Shown here piece by piece: positions 1-6,857 of a DNA stretch of 9,451 nt. Source of the stretch: a bacterium. GTDB taxonomy: Bacteria > Electryoneota > Electryoneia > Electryoneales > Electryoneaceae. A program made the position numbers and the translations under genes. Below the pieces are notes generated by a model. That model was not told the DNA's origin and did not search any database. It saw nothing but the letters and a program-made list of their open reading frames with translations. Where the stretch lies: the NCBI GenBank assembly GCA_028278125.1, contig JANQEY010000067.1:1-9451 (forward strand). The letters are read 5' to 3'. Numbering within the stretch: the first letter of the stretch is position 1; each line of letters begins with the position of its first letter.

Positions 1-714
1 GTTGGAAAAAAGTGTAAAAAAATCATCCGGCAAATCCCAGGGTTCAACTGACGCCAGACGCAGCCTCGGGATATCCGTTTCCGAGAGGATGGCCTTGATC
101 AGAGAGTAAAGTCCGGTACCGATATCACTCCCATAACCTCCGACATGTACACCTGTCAGAACGACTTCCTTTATACCGTGCTGCTGGAGTTTCTGAATCT
201 GGTCAATAATTGCACTGGTTTTTCGACTGTGCTCCTCTCCACGTGCGATGGTAACAATACAAAATGTACAGCGATGACGGCAGCCGTCCTGGATTTTAAC
301 AAATGCACGATTGCGTCCACGCTTGAAAAGCGAGATCTCACCCGGGATGGTTGCAACACAGGGCATTGTTTCAATAGCGAGTTCCTGTTTTACGATTTCA
401 ACCAATTGATCTTTCTTGCTGTTCGGGACCAGCAGATCAATGGCAGAGATTTCAGTGGCCAGATCCGTGGATAAGCTTGCATAACAACCTGTTACTACCA
501 GCTTTGCCGCCGGGTTACGGCGGTGCGAGCGTCTGATCAGTTGTCTGGACTTCCTGACAGCTTCATTAGTGACGGCACAGGTGTTAATCACAATGAGATC
601 CGCCTGTTCCGGATACTCAGTTAGCTGATGGTGTTCGGTTTGAAAACCGGTACCCCAGTTTTCCAATTCGGCTTCATTCAGGCGGCAACCAAGTGCCCTT
701 AAATATACATTCAT
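1..714 (-). CDS. mtaB: tRNA t6A37 methylthiotransferase MtaB, N-terminal part (cut by window edge)
   Basis: Radical-SAM methylthiotransferase, predicted to convert t6A37 to ms2t6A37 in ANN-decoding tRNAs in the cytoplasm. I translated 238 residues from the ATG at 714; the frame is open to base 1, so about 190 C-terminal residues (rest of the radical-SAM barrel and TRAM domain) lie outside. The N-terminal UPF0004 domain carries its three cluster cysteines: C10 in ALGCRLNEAE, C46 in INTCAVTNEA and C77 in VVTGCY. The radical-SAM triad CX3CX2C is C145, C149 and C152 (CRHRCTFC). The wording around C10 and the CRHRCTFC box fit the MtaB/YqeV branch better than MiaB (YGCQMN) or RimO (SLGCPK). The start fits the family N-terminus, although no clear Shine-Dalgarno sequence precedes it. 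It is divergent from the REC-GGDEF-EAL gene. Family assignment is strong; MtaB over a close paralogue is by motif recall. Confidence 0.93.
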   Translation of the reverse strand, partial: MNVYLRALGCRLNEAELENWGTGFQTEHHQLTEYPEQADLIVINTCAVTNEAVRKSRQLIRRSHRRNPAAKLVVTGCYASLSTDLATEISAIDLLVPNSKKDQLVEIVKQELAIETMPCVATIPGEISLFKRGRNRAFVKIQDGCRHRCTFCIVTIARGEEHSRKTSAIIDQIQKLQQHGIKEVVLTGVHVGGYGSDIGTGLYSLIKAILSETDIPRLRLASVEPWDLPDDFFTLFSN

Positions 715-758
715 GTGATTCAGGTTTTGCGGCTGTTGATATCAGCAATGGGTTTGGA

Positions 759-764
759 ATTATA
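759..764 (-). promoter_or_regulatory. candidate -10 box for mtaB
   Basis: Read on the minus strand, 764-759 is a perfect TATAAT, 45 bases upstream of the mtaB start codon. No good TTGACA-like box lies 16-18 bases further upstream (the nearest bases are GC-rich, CCGGCC-like), so this is a candidate only. Confidence 0.3.
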
Positions 765-853
765 ACCGATTTTATCTATCTGGCCGGTAACTTCAGATTA
801 CTCGTATCAGATCAATAAAACGTTTTTTAATCAATCAGTTATGAAGAAAATAC

Positions 854-886
854 TTGACATTTTTAACGGCTTTAAAACCGTATGCT
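854..886 (+). promoter_or_regulatory. possible promoter/operator region of the REC-GGDEF-EAL gene
   Basis: A perfect TTGACA lies at 854-859 and a TATGCT at 881-886, but their 21-base spacing is longer than the usual 16-18. Between them, 867-880 is a near-palindrome (cggctttaaaaccg, 12 of 14 positions symmetrical), the sort of site a dimeric regulator could bind. The start codon at 957 is about 70 bases downstream. This is a suggestion from sequence only. Confidence 0.25.
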
Positions 887-956
887 TTGCTAAAGTTCAG
901 GTTCATAAGGTCGATACGATGATTTAGATGGATCTTAACTATTTCATTCCCCGTAT

Positions 957-2849
957 ATGGTCAGTCGTATATTTATGAATGATTCCAAAAACAATACGTT
1001 ACTGTGCATTGATGATGATAAGGTTATCTTGAATGCAGTTCAGCGAATATTTCATGAAAAGGGTTATGAAGTATTGGTCGCACGGGATACTGAACAGGCC
1101 TGGCAGTTAATGGCAACACAGGAAGTCGGTGTCATTTTATGTGACTACCATATGCCCGGTAAGGACGGGATACAGTTTCTGAATGAAGTAAAGGAAAAAT
1201 ATCCAAAGACGATCCGTCTGTTACTTACCGGTGATAAGGGCAATGAGCTGGCAGTTCAGGCGATTAACCGGGGAGCAGTGTTTAAGTTTTTATACAAACC
1301 GTGGGACTGGGATGAGTTGTGCAATGTCGTCAATGAAGCATTTCAGTTATTTAATCTGGCCAAGGAAAATGAGTATCTCACCAGCCAATTAACGGAAGCA
1401 AATGAAAAACTATCAGGACTAAATAAGACACTTGAAAACAGGATAGAGGAGAAAGCACGGGAGATTACCAAACTTACTTTTTACAACGAAACAACCGCAT
1501 TACCAAACAAAAACTTCCTGATTGAGTGGTTATCCCATGCGTTAAAGCGTGCGGAAAGAGATGAACAAATGCTGAATGTCTTTGTGTTGGGAATTGATGG
1601 ATTCAAAAAAATCAATGGAAGTTTTGGCTATTCTATCGGTGATGAACTGCTCAGGATGTTTTCCGAACGAATAGTAAGTTATATAAGGAAATCAGATACG
1701 GCATTCCATATGAGCGGCGATCTGTTTTGTGTTGTATCAGAGGTCAGCGATATTGTCAGTGATATACCGGAGATTGTTGATCGGTTTCTTAAGAAAATGG
1801 AAGATCCTCTGTGTATTAATGGAGAAGAAGTTTATTTAACGGCTTCTGTTGGGATAAGTGTCTATCCTAATGATGGGCAAAATGCAGAAATATTATTGAG
1901 CAATGCGGAGACGGCATTAAATCATGCCAAGGAAAAAGGTGGTAATACCTATCAATACTATACCGACGCATTTAATGTTCGTGCCAGAAGACGGTTATCG
2001 CTTGAAGCCGAATTGCGTCAGGCGATTAAAAACGAGGAATTTATCCTGCATTATCAACCGCGTGTTTGTGGCAGCAGTGCAAAACTTACTGCCGCTGAAG
2101 CACTTTTAAGGTGGCAGCACCCCGAACGTGGTCTGGTTTTTCCTGGTGAGTTCATTCCACTGCTGGAGGAAACCGGATTGATAAGACCTGTTGGGGAGTG
2201 GGTAATCAATGAGGTATGTGCAACATTGAAGAGATGGAACGAACTGGAGTTACCCAGTATCAGATTATCTGCAAACCTTTCACCGGTACAACTGAAACAG
2301 GATGATATCATTGCACAGATCCGTAATTTAACCCTGGATCCTGATTATGCGCCTTTATTAAAACTACTTGAAATTGAAGTAACGGAAAGCGTACTGGTTG
2401 ATGATATTGATCGTGCGAAATTCGTTCTCGATTTATTACATAATGAGGGCATTACGCTTGCTATAGATGATTTTGGTACCGGATACTCCGCATTGAGTTA
2501 TCTAGTCAAACTCCCGTTTGACCATATAAAAATCGATATTTCTTTCGTCAGCCAAATGGGCAGTAACCCTGATGCTGCCTCTGTTGTTCGAGCCATCATC
2601 ATGCTTGCACGGAGTTTGAGACTTAAATCCGTGGCTGAAGGGGTGGAAACCGAGGAACATGCACGGGCCTTACGTGTGCTCGGCTGTGATGAATTTCAGG
2701 GATATCTATATGGAAGACCTTGTGAAGAAAGTCAGTTCATGAAAATGTTCAATACAACAGAGATAGAAAAGGCCGCTGATATTTCAACACTCGATCCCGG
2801 TAAAGAACTGGATGAACTGGGTCAGGTAGACCTGGTTTCCAATCAATAA
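957..2849 (+). CDS. response regulator with degenerate GGDEF and intact EAL domain (c-di-GMP phosphodiesterase)
   Basis: Probable cytoplasmic response regulator that hydrolyses c-di-GMP to pGpG when signalled by a histidine kinase. REC domain at about residues 14-128: acidic pocket D19/D20, phospho-acceptor D63 (LCDYHMPG), T91 and K114 (YKPW). A charged, probably coiled-coil linker follows (132-172). GGDEF domain at about 173-333: the signature reads SGDLF (253-257), and the metal-ligand Asp of the usual DxD is G212, so cyclase activity is unlikely; the inhibitory RxxD site is present (R244-D247). EAL domain at about 346-590 has all expected catalytic residues: E381 (EALLRW), N440, E474, D504/D505 (DDFGTGY), K525, E561 and Q581. 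The last 40 residues are an acidic tail with no recognised domain. Neither the ATG at 957 nor the in-frame ATG at 975 (which would give 624 aa) has a clear ribosome binding site, so the start is uncertain. No membrane segment and no cognate kinase are seen nearby. Confidence 0.93.
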   Translation: MVSRIFMNDSKNNTLLCIDDDKVILNAVQRIFHEKGYEVLVARDTEQAWQLMATQEVGVILCDYHMPGKDGIQFLNEVKEKYPKTIRLLLTGDKGNELAVQAINRGAVFKFLYKPWDWDELCNVVNEAFQLFNLAKENEYLTSQLTEANEKLSGLNKTLENRIEEKAREITKLTFYNETTALPNKNFLIEWLSHALKRAERDEQMLNVFVLGIDGFKKINGSFGYSIGDELLRMFSERIVSYIRKSDTAFHMSGDLFCVVSEVSDIVSDIPEIVDRFLKKMEDPLCINGEEVYLTASVGISVYPNDGQNAEILLSNAETALNHAKEKGGNTYQYYTDAFNVRARRRLSLEAELRQAIKNEEFILHYQPRVCGSSAKLTAAEALLRWQHPERGLVFPGEFIPLLEETGLIRPVGEWVINEVCATLKRWNELELPSIRLSANLSPVQLKQDDIIAQIRNLTLDPDYAPLLKLLEIEVTESVLVDDIDRAKFVLDLLHNEGITLAIDDFGTGYSALSYLVKLPFDHIKIDISFVSQMGSNPDAASVVRAIIMLARSLRLKSVAEGVETEEHARALRVLGCDEFQGYLYGRPCEESQFMKMFNTTEIEKAADISTLDPGKELDELGQVDLVSNQ

Positions 2850-2920
2850 CTGTGGGATTTTATGATTTAATATTTATATAGAATTCAGTATTCAGAATAA
2901 AAGACTTGACAATGTGAGCA

Positions 2921-2956
2921 TCAGAATCACGCTTTTTCTGACTTCTATTTTTATTT
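2921..2956 (+). terminator. probable intrinsic terminator of the REC-GGDEF-EAL gene
   Basis: A 6-bp stem (TCAGAA 2921-2926 with TTCTGA 2936-2941) closes a 9-base loop and is followed by a T-rich run (2942-2956, including TATTTTTATTT). It lies 72 bases past the stop codon, between two convergent genes. The stem is AT-rich, so it may be weak. Confidence 0.45.
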
Positions 2957-2972
2957 CTCTGTGTTCTCAGTG
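2957..2972. repeat. solo copy of the 19-bp repeat arm seen at 8398-8464
   Basis: The 16 bases ctctgtgttctcagtg match the reverse complement of the left arm at 8398-8416 at 15 of 16 positions, with the first 12 identical. No partner arm is visible nearby, so this looks like a half element or decayed copy. It lies between the convergent REC-GGDEF-EAL and deacetylase genes. Confidence 0.5.
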
Positions 2973-2986
2973 ATCAAGTTAAAAGA

Positions 2987-3931
2987 TTAAGTGGTCTGGG
3001 ATAGTTTGAGTAAATGCTGCTCGATGCATAATGGCAAAACGTCAAGATTATAACCGCCTTCCAGTAAAGAAATGATTCGCCCGTGACAGTGTTGATTTGC
3101 TGACTCCATAACCCTTTCCGTCATCCATCCATAAAACCCGGTACTCAGGCAAATCTCAGCCAGCGGGTCGTTCTCATGTGCGTCAAATCCCGCTGAAATA
3201 ATGATAAATTCGGGTTTGAATTGCTGTATTTTGGGCAGGATCTTTTCCATGAAGATTTGCTCATAATCCCGATCGTTGCTTCCTGCGGGCATTGGACAAT
3301 TAAGTGTTGCGTCTTTGCCTCTGCCTGTACCGGTCTCAGTATAAACACCGGTGCCGGGATAAAAAGGATATTGATGGGCGCTGATATACAAAACAGTCGG
3401 GTCTTCTTCAAAAATATGCTGGGTGCCATTGCCATGATGTACATCCCAATCCAGGATCATGATTTTATCTACACCAAAATTTTGCTGTAAATAACTGGCC
3501 AGGATGGCAGCGTTATTAAACAGACAAAAGCCGAGGGCCATATTTTTTTCAGCATGGTGTCCAGGTGGCCGCAATAATGCAAAACCATTATCGATGTTAC
3601 CGTGGATAACTTCATCAGCCAGTGTCAGGCCGGCACTTATCGCCAACAGGGCTACATCATAGGAATCCCGGCAAATGCCTACATCCATTGAATCCAGATA
3701 GGGTGCGCCGGACAGGCACATGTCCCTGGCGCGTGTAATATACTCAGATTGATGGGACTGTGTCAGCCATCCGGAATCGGTTTCTTTTGGTGATAAATGG
3801 GTAAGTTCATTAAACCACGGACGGGTGTGAAAATAATTCATTGATGCGGTCAGACGATGACTGCATTCGGGATGCCCTGTTCCCGGATCATGCTTCAGGA
3901 ACATTTCATCATAGATAAAGCCCGTTTTCAT
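2987..3931 (-). CDS. histone deacetylase family (class II-like) zinc amidohydrolase
   Basis: Cytoplasmic zinc-dependent deacetylase of the HDAC/acetoin-utilisation/acetylpolyamine amidohydrolase superfamily, 314 aa, a complete single-domain length. Visible motifs in order: the N-terminal HPECSHR box (20-26) that lines the pocket; RPPGHHAE with general-base histidines H125 and H126; GFCLFNN (134-140); LDWDVHHGNGT with zinc ligands D163 and H165; SAGFDAH with the third ligand D250; and LEGGYN with catalytic Tyr Y294. All expected active-site residues are therefore present. The substrate cannot be read from sequence; acetyl-lysine proteins, acetylpolyamines or other acylamides are all possible. 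No acetoin genes lie beside it, so I do not call it acuC. It is downstream of prc on the same strand (87-bp gap with a hairpin) and convergent with the REC-GGDEF-EAL gene. No strong ribosome binding site precedes the ATG at 3931, but the family motif begins within the first residues, which supports this start. Confidence 0.92.
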   Translation of the reverse strand: MKTGFIYDEMFLKHDPGTGHPECSHRLTASMNYFHTRPWFNELTHLSPKETDSGWLTQSHQSEYITRARDMCLSGAPYLDSMDVGICRDSYDVALLAISAGLTLADEVIHGNIDNGFALLRPPGHHAEKNMALGFCLFNNAAILASYLQQNFGVDKIMILDWDVHHGNGTQHIFEEDPTVLYISAHQYPFYPGTGVYTETGTGRGKDATLNCPMPAGSNDRDYEQIFMEKILPKIQQFKPEFIIISAGFDAHENDPLAEICLSTGFYGWMTERVMESANQHCHGRIISLLEGGYNLDVLPLCIEQHLLKLSQTT

Positions 3932-3982
3932 GCCACATGAATTAGTGTGATAAGTAAATAATCAAGCCCGCTAAAATATATG

Positions 3983-4012
3983 GAAGTTCTGAACAAGTCC
4001 ATTCAGAATTTC
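3983..4012 (-). terminator. possible terminator downstream of prc
   Basis: Seven bases past the prc stop, TTCTGAA (3987-3993) and TTCAGAA (4002-4008) form a perfect 7-bp stem around an 8-base loop. On the minus-strand RNA three more pairs follow after one mismatch, then AU-rich sequence with a short U run (AUAUAUUUUAG). This is a weak intrinsic terminator or a processing hairpin before the deacetylase gene. Confidence 0.38.
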
Positions 4013-4018
4013 TAAATA

Positions 4019-6103
4019 TTAATTCGCGGCAGTTGTGCGGGCTGGGGTAATCAGGTCAATCAGGATTTGAGCAGTCTCATTGAGAAGCACATCAAGCAAA
4101 TCCGATTCTTCATCTTCAGTTTCTTCTTCTTCTTCTTTGGAATCGACATCCTCGGGAATCGGCTCAAGACCTTGTGCGATACGGAATTGGTTCGTTAATT
4201 CGTGTCTTGTCTTCTTATATTTTTCCCTTTCCTGTTCGCGTTTAACGGCAAGAAGTGTGACTTTCTTACGGTTATTTATCTCATAGGTTAAATCGAGCTG
4301 TTGCATCAGCAACTTGAATAACTTATCCGACTTGATCCTGTTTTCATGTGAACGTTTGACTGTAGAGAAACTATCAACCGGAGCACTGGCAGCAACATAT
4401 TTGGCAGGTGCTACTTTGTCCCAGGGTAATGCATTGTCAAGTGAACGTTCACCATGTTCATCGATATATTTGAAGGTTGGAAAAACAATATCCGGGATAA
4501 TGCCTTTATGTTGATTACTACCACCGCTAATACGGAAGAATTGGGCGATAGTCGTTTTCAGACGGCCATGATCTTTATCGGTATCACGGATAAAGCGATT
4601 CAGGTCGACAATATTTTGTACGGTTCCTTTACCAAAGGTAGGTTCACCTACGATGATTCCACGATGGTAATCCTGGATGGCTCCTGCAAATATCTCCGAT
4701 GCTGAAGCACTGTTACGATCAACTAAAACTGCTAAAGGTCCTCCATAGGCAACTCCCGGATCAGGATCGGTGTTGATATCAATTCTGCCGGATGAGTCTT
4801 TTGTTTGTACGATGGGTCCTGTTTCGATAAAAAGCCCGGTAAATTCCAGGGCTTCAGATAAAGAACCGCCACCATTTCCCCGTAAGTCGATGATGATTCC
4901 GTCAATATTATCGCGGTTTAATTGATTAAGGAGTTTTCTGGCATCACGAGAGGTACTCTTATAGTTTTTTTCGCCTCGAGCTTGTGCTGCAAAATCACTA
5001 TAAAAGGTCGGCACGTCAATAACACCAATTTTTGCATTAGATTCAGGTAAATCTATAATGGATGACTGTACGGCTTGTTCTTCCAGTTTAATCTTGTCCC
5101 GGGTGATGGAGATAACTTTGCTGGGACCTTCCGGCCCCATTCCTTTAGGAATTAACTCCAAACGTACTACTGTTCCCTTAGGTCCCCGTATTAGATCAAC
5201 AACATCATCCAGGCGCCAACCTATAACATCGATAATTTCACCCCGCTCATCCTGGCCAACACCGGTAATTTTATCCTCCGAATGCAATTCGCCGCCGAGA
5301 TCAGCCGGACCGCCGGGGACAACTTTTTGTACAATCGTATAGTCATTCTCCCCCCTTAATACCGCGCCTATCCCTTCAAGACTAAGGCTCATACTGATAT
5401 CGAAATTTTCAGATGTACGTGGAGAAAAATAGGCAGTGTGGGGTTCTATCGTAGTGGTATAGGCATTGATAAAGGTTTGGAAGACATCATTGGCGTTCAA
5501 CTGAAAGGTACTTGTCTTGATCCTTTGATATCGTTTGGTGAGTGTTCGTTTGATTTCCTCAACTTTTTTATTAGCCATTAGCAGATTGAGATAATCGTTT
5601 TTCACACGTTTCCGCCAGACTTCATCCAGTGCAGCCTGATTTATTGACCAGGGAGATTTTCGTCGGTCAAATAAGTAATCTTCATCAATACTGAAATCAA
5701 ACTTATTACTATTCAGCAGGTCAAGTGCATACTCTGAACGGTATTCAACACGTGCACGGTATAGTTTAAAGATCTGAAATGCAGGTGTTAAATCCGGCTC
5801 ATTTAAATCATCGTCCAGTATGAAACGATACTTTTCGAATTTATTGATATCCTGCTGGGTGAAATAACTATGGTTTGGATCAAGGTTTTCCAGATATTTG
5901 TCCAGCATTTTACTGGACAGTTCATCATTCAGTCTTACCTTTTTATAATGATAGGTCTGGATAATATGCAGAATTATTTCAGTTGCCCTTTCATGTATTT
6001 TGTCGGGAACAAGGTCTGATTCCGGTACCGTCGGTATTTTTGACCAGGCGGTGAAACACAAACAATAACCGAGTAGAAGTGCCAGTAACCGTTTTTTCAT
6101 CAT
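4019..6103 (-). CDS. prc: periplasmic tail-specific protease Prc (C-terminal processing peptidase, S41A)
   Basis: Serine protease that trims or degrades periplasmic proteins from their C-terminus; in E. coli Prc acts on substrates such as FtsI and, with NlpI, on peptidoglycan hydrolases. The 694 residues are close to the E. coli length. A signal peptide (MMKKRLLALLLGYCLCFTAW, cleavage near residues 20-22) starts the protein. A helical N-terminal region runs to about 230, a PDZ domain spans about 236-325 (SLEGIGAVL), and the S41 core about 345-545 has IDLRGNGGG (405-413). The catalytic pair is nucleophile S467 (in SASASE) and general base K492 (GKGTVQ), 25 residues apart as in E. coli. The C-terminal DUF3340-like region contains an acidic stretch (651-668) with five identical GAA codons. 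Two adjacent ATGs (6103, 6100) could start it; neither has a strong ribosome binding site. It lies in a co-oriented block of genes for exported proteins. Confidence 0.96.
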   Translation of the reverse strand: MMKKRLLALLLGYCLCFTAWSKIPTVPESDLVPDKIHERATEIILHIIQTYHYKKVRLNDELSSKMLDKYLENLDPNHSYFTQQDINKFEKYRFILDDDLNEPDLTPAFQIFKLYRARVEYRSEYALDLLNSNKFDFSIDEDYLFDRRKSPWSINQAALDEVWRKRVKNDYLNLLMANKKVEEIKRTLTKRYQRIKTSTFQLNANDVFQTFINAYTTTIEPHTAYFSPRTSENFDISMSLSLEGIGAVLRGENDYTIVQKVVPGGPADLGGELHSEDKITGVGQDERGEIIDVIGWRLDDVVDLIRGPKGTVVRLELIPKGMGPEGPSKVISITRDKIKLEEQAVQSSIIDLPESNAKIGVIDVPTFYSDFAAQARGEKNYKSTSRDARKLLNQLNRDNIDGIIIDLRGNGGGSLSEALEFTGLFIETGPIVQTKDSSGRIDINTDPDPGVAYGGPLAVLVDRNSASASEIFAGAIQDYHRGIIVGEPTFGKGTVQNIVDLNRFIRDTDKDHGRLKTTIAQFFRISGGSNQHKGIIPDIVFPTFKYIDEHGERSLDNALPWDKVAPAKYVAASAPVDSFSTVKRSHENRIKSDKLFKLLMQQLDLTYEINNRKKVTLLAVKREQEREKYKKTRHELTNQFRIAQGLEPIPEDVDSKEEEEETEDEESDLLDVLLNETAQILIDLITPARTTAAN

Positions 6104-6216
6104 ATACAGGTACCGCGATATTTCATGATGATGTTCTGAAAGAAAAACATACAGGGTTGAATTTTGTACGGCCTATCCTTTAAATGTTAAGTATATCTCA
6201 TCTCGTTATGATACTT

Positions 6217-6265
6217 CGTCCGGATATCAAGAAATTTCGGACGTTCTGCTCATCATCCCGGGATG
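6217..6265. repeat. inverted repeats in the prc upstream gap
   Basis: Two symmetrical elements lie in the 194-bp gap between the TPR gene stop and the prc start. One is cgtccg (6217-6222) with cggacg (6238-6243), a perfect 6-bp stem with a 15-base loop. The other is a perfect 12-bp palindrome, catcccgggatg (6254-6265). Neither is followed by a T run on either strand, so they are not clear terminators. They could be regulator sites for prc or chance; no convincing promoter boxes were found around them. Confidence 0.3.
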
Positions 6266-6297
6266 GATTTCCTTAAAAATTATTGCAATAAATGAGC

Positions 6298-6732
6298 CTA
6301 ACCTGGGAGTTCATTTTCGGTGAGCATTCGTTCAATCTTAGCTGCTTTTTCCTTGCTGCCGCCCAGAAATCCGGGCGCACGTCGATAGTATTCCATTAAA
6401 TCCCTTAACGCGCTGATATTGCTTTGATCCAGCTCGACCGCTTTTTCCAGTGCCTTACGGGTCTTTTTGGTTAATGAAATGGCTTGCAGGAAATTGGATT
6501 TTTCGGCTAATCGTCCATAGCATTTTCCCAAAAGATGATGGTAATTAGACACTTCAGGGGCCATTTCTATCGCCTGTTGAATCTGTTCAAGCGCGACTTC
6601 ATATTGTTTTGCTTGATAATTTTCCAGAGCCTGCCGGAACAGAGTATCAGGGGCTATCTTGGCCGCCACTGCAGGAATAAAGCATATCGAGGCGAATATG
6701 GTGAGAAAGCGGAATAATTTCATTGTTGCCAT
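6298..6732 (-). CDS. small exported tetratricopeptide-repeat protein
   Basis: A protein of 144 aa (141 if started at the second ATG, 6723, which gives a tidier signal peptide, MKLFRFLTIFASICFIPAVAA). After a signal sequence ending near residue 24, a clear TPR runs from about 29 to 62 (AL..Y....Y..AL....A.E..P), and a second, interrupted one covers about 63-118 with ALEKAVELDQSN in its second half. The C-terminal motif APGFLGGSKEKA (119-130) resembles that of small periplasmic TPR proteins I recall from proteobacteria, but no function is known to me. TPRs bind other proteins, and E. coli Prc works with the TPR lipoprotein NlpI, so an adaptor role beside prc is a possible but untested idea; this protein has no lipobox and is not an evident NlpI homologue. 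The gaps are 194 bp to prc and 125 bp to the FKBP gene, all on one strand. Confidence 0.85.
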   Translation of the reverse strand: MATMKLFRFLTIFASICFIPAVAAKIAPDTLFRQALENYQAKQYEVALEQIQQAIEMAPEVSNYHHLLGKCYGRLAEKSNFLQAISLTKKTRKALEKAVELDQSNISALRDLMEYYRRAPGFLGGSKEKAAKIERMLTENELPG

Positions 6733-6779
6733 TATTTAGTTGTCCAGACCCCTAAGAGCCCAAGATATTGTGTTTATTT

Positions 6780-6834
6780 TCAGGAACTTGCAAAAAATCC
6801 GATAAATGCTGCCCGGCTATAGTGGAGTTCCTGA
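6780..6834. repeat. long-loop inverted repeat between FKBP and TPR genes
   Basis: TCAGGAACT (6780-6788) and AGTTCCTGA (6826-6834) are perfect 9-bp inverted arms separated by 37 bases. No T run follows on the minus strand, so it is not a typical terminator of the FKBP gene. It could be a leader structure or an operator pair upstream of the TPR gene. Confidence 0.35.
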
Positions 6835-6857
6835 GTCAAACCGCACTTTATGCCATG

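Noticed and set aside
145..474. 109-residue plus-strand open frame opposite mtaB
   Set aside because: It lies wholly antisense to a well-supported MtaB frame with all its cysteine motifs; no family features and no ribosome binding site.
919..927. Two-codon minimal ORF (ATG ATT TAG) with AAGG ten bases upstream, in the leader of the REC-GGDEF-EAL gene
   Set aside because: Short matches like this arise by chance, and there is no evidence that the leader RNA covers it or that it is translated.
2905..2910. TTGACA in the gap after the REC-GGDEF-EAL gene, considered as a -35 box
   Set aside because: No -10-like sequence at 16-18 bases on the plus strand and no plus-strand gene downstream until gmd.
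6254..6265. Perfect 12-bp palindrome catcccgggatg considered as a terminator of the TPR gene
   Set aside because: It has no loop or T run in either direction; kept only as a possible protein-binding site.
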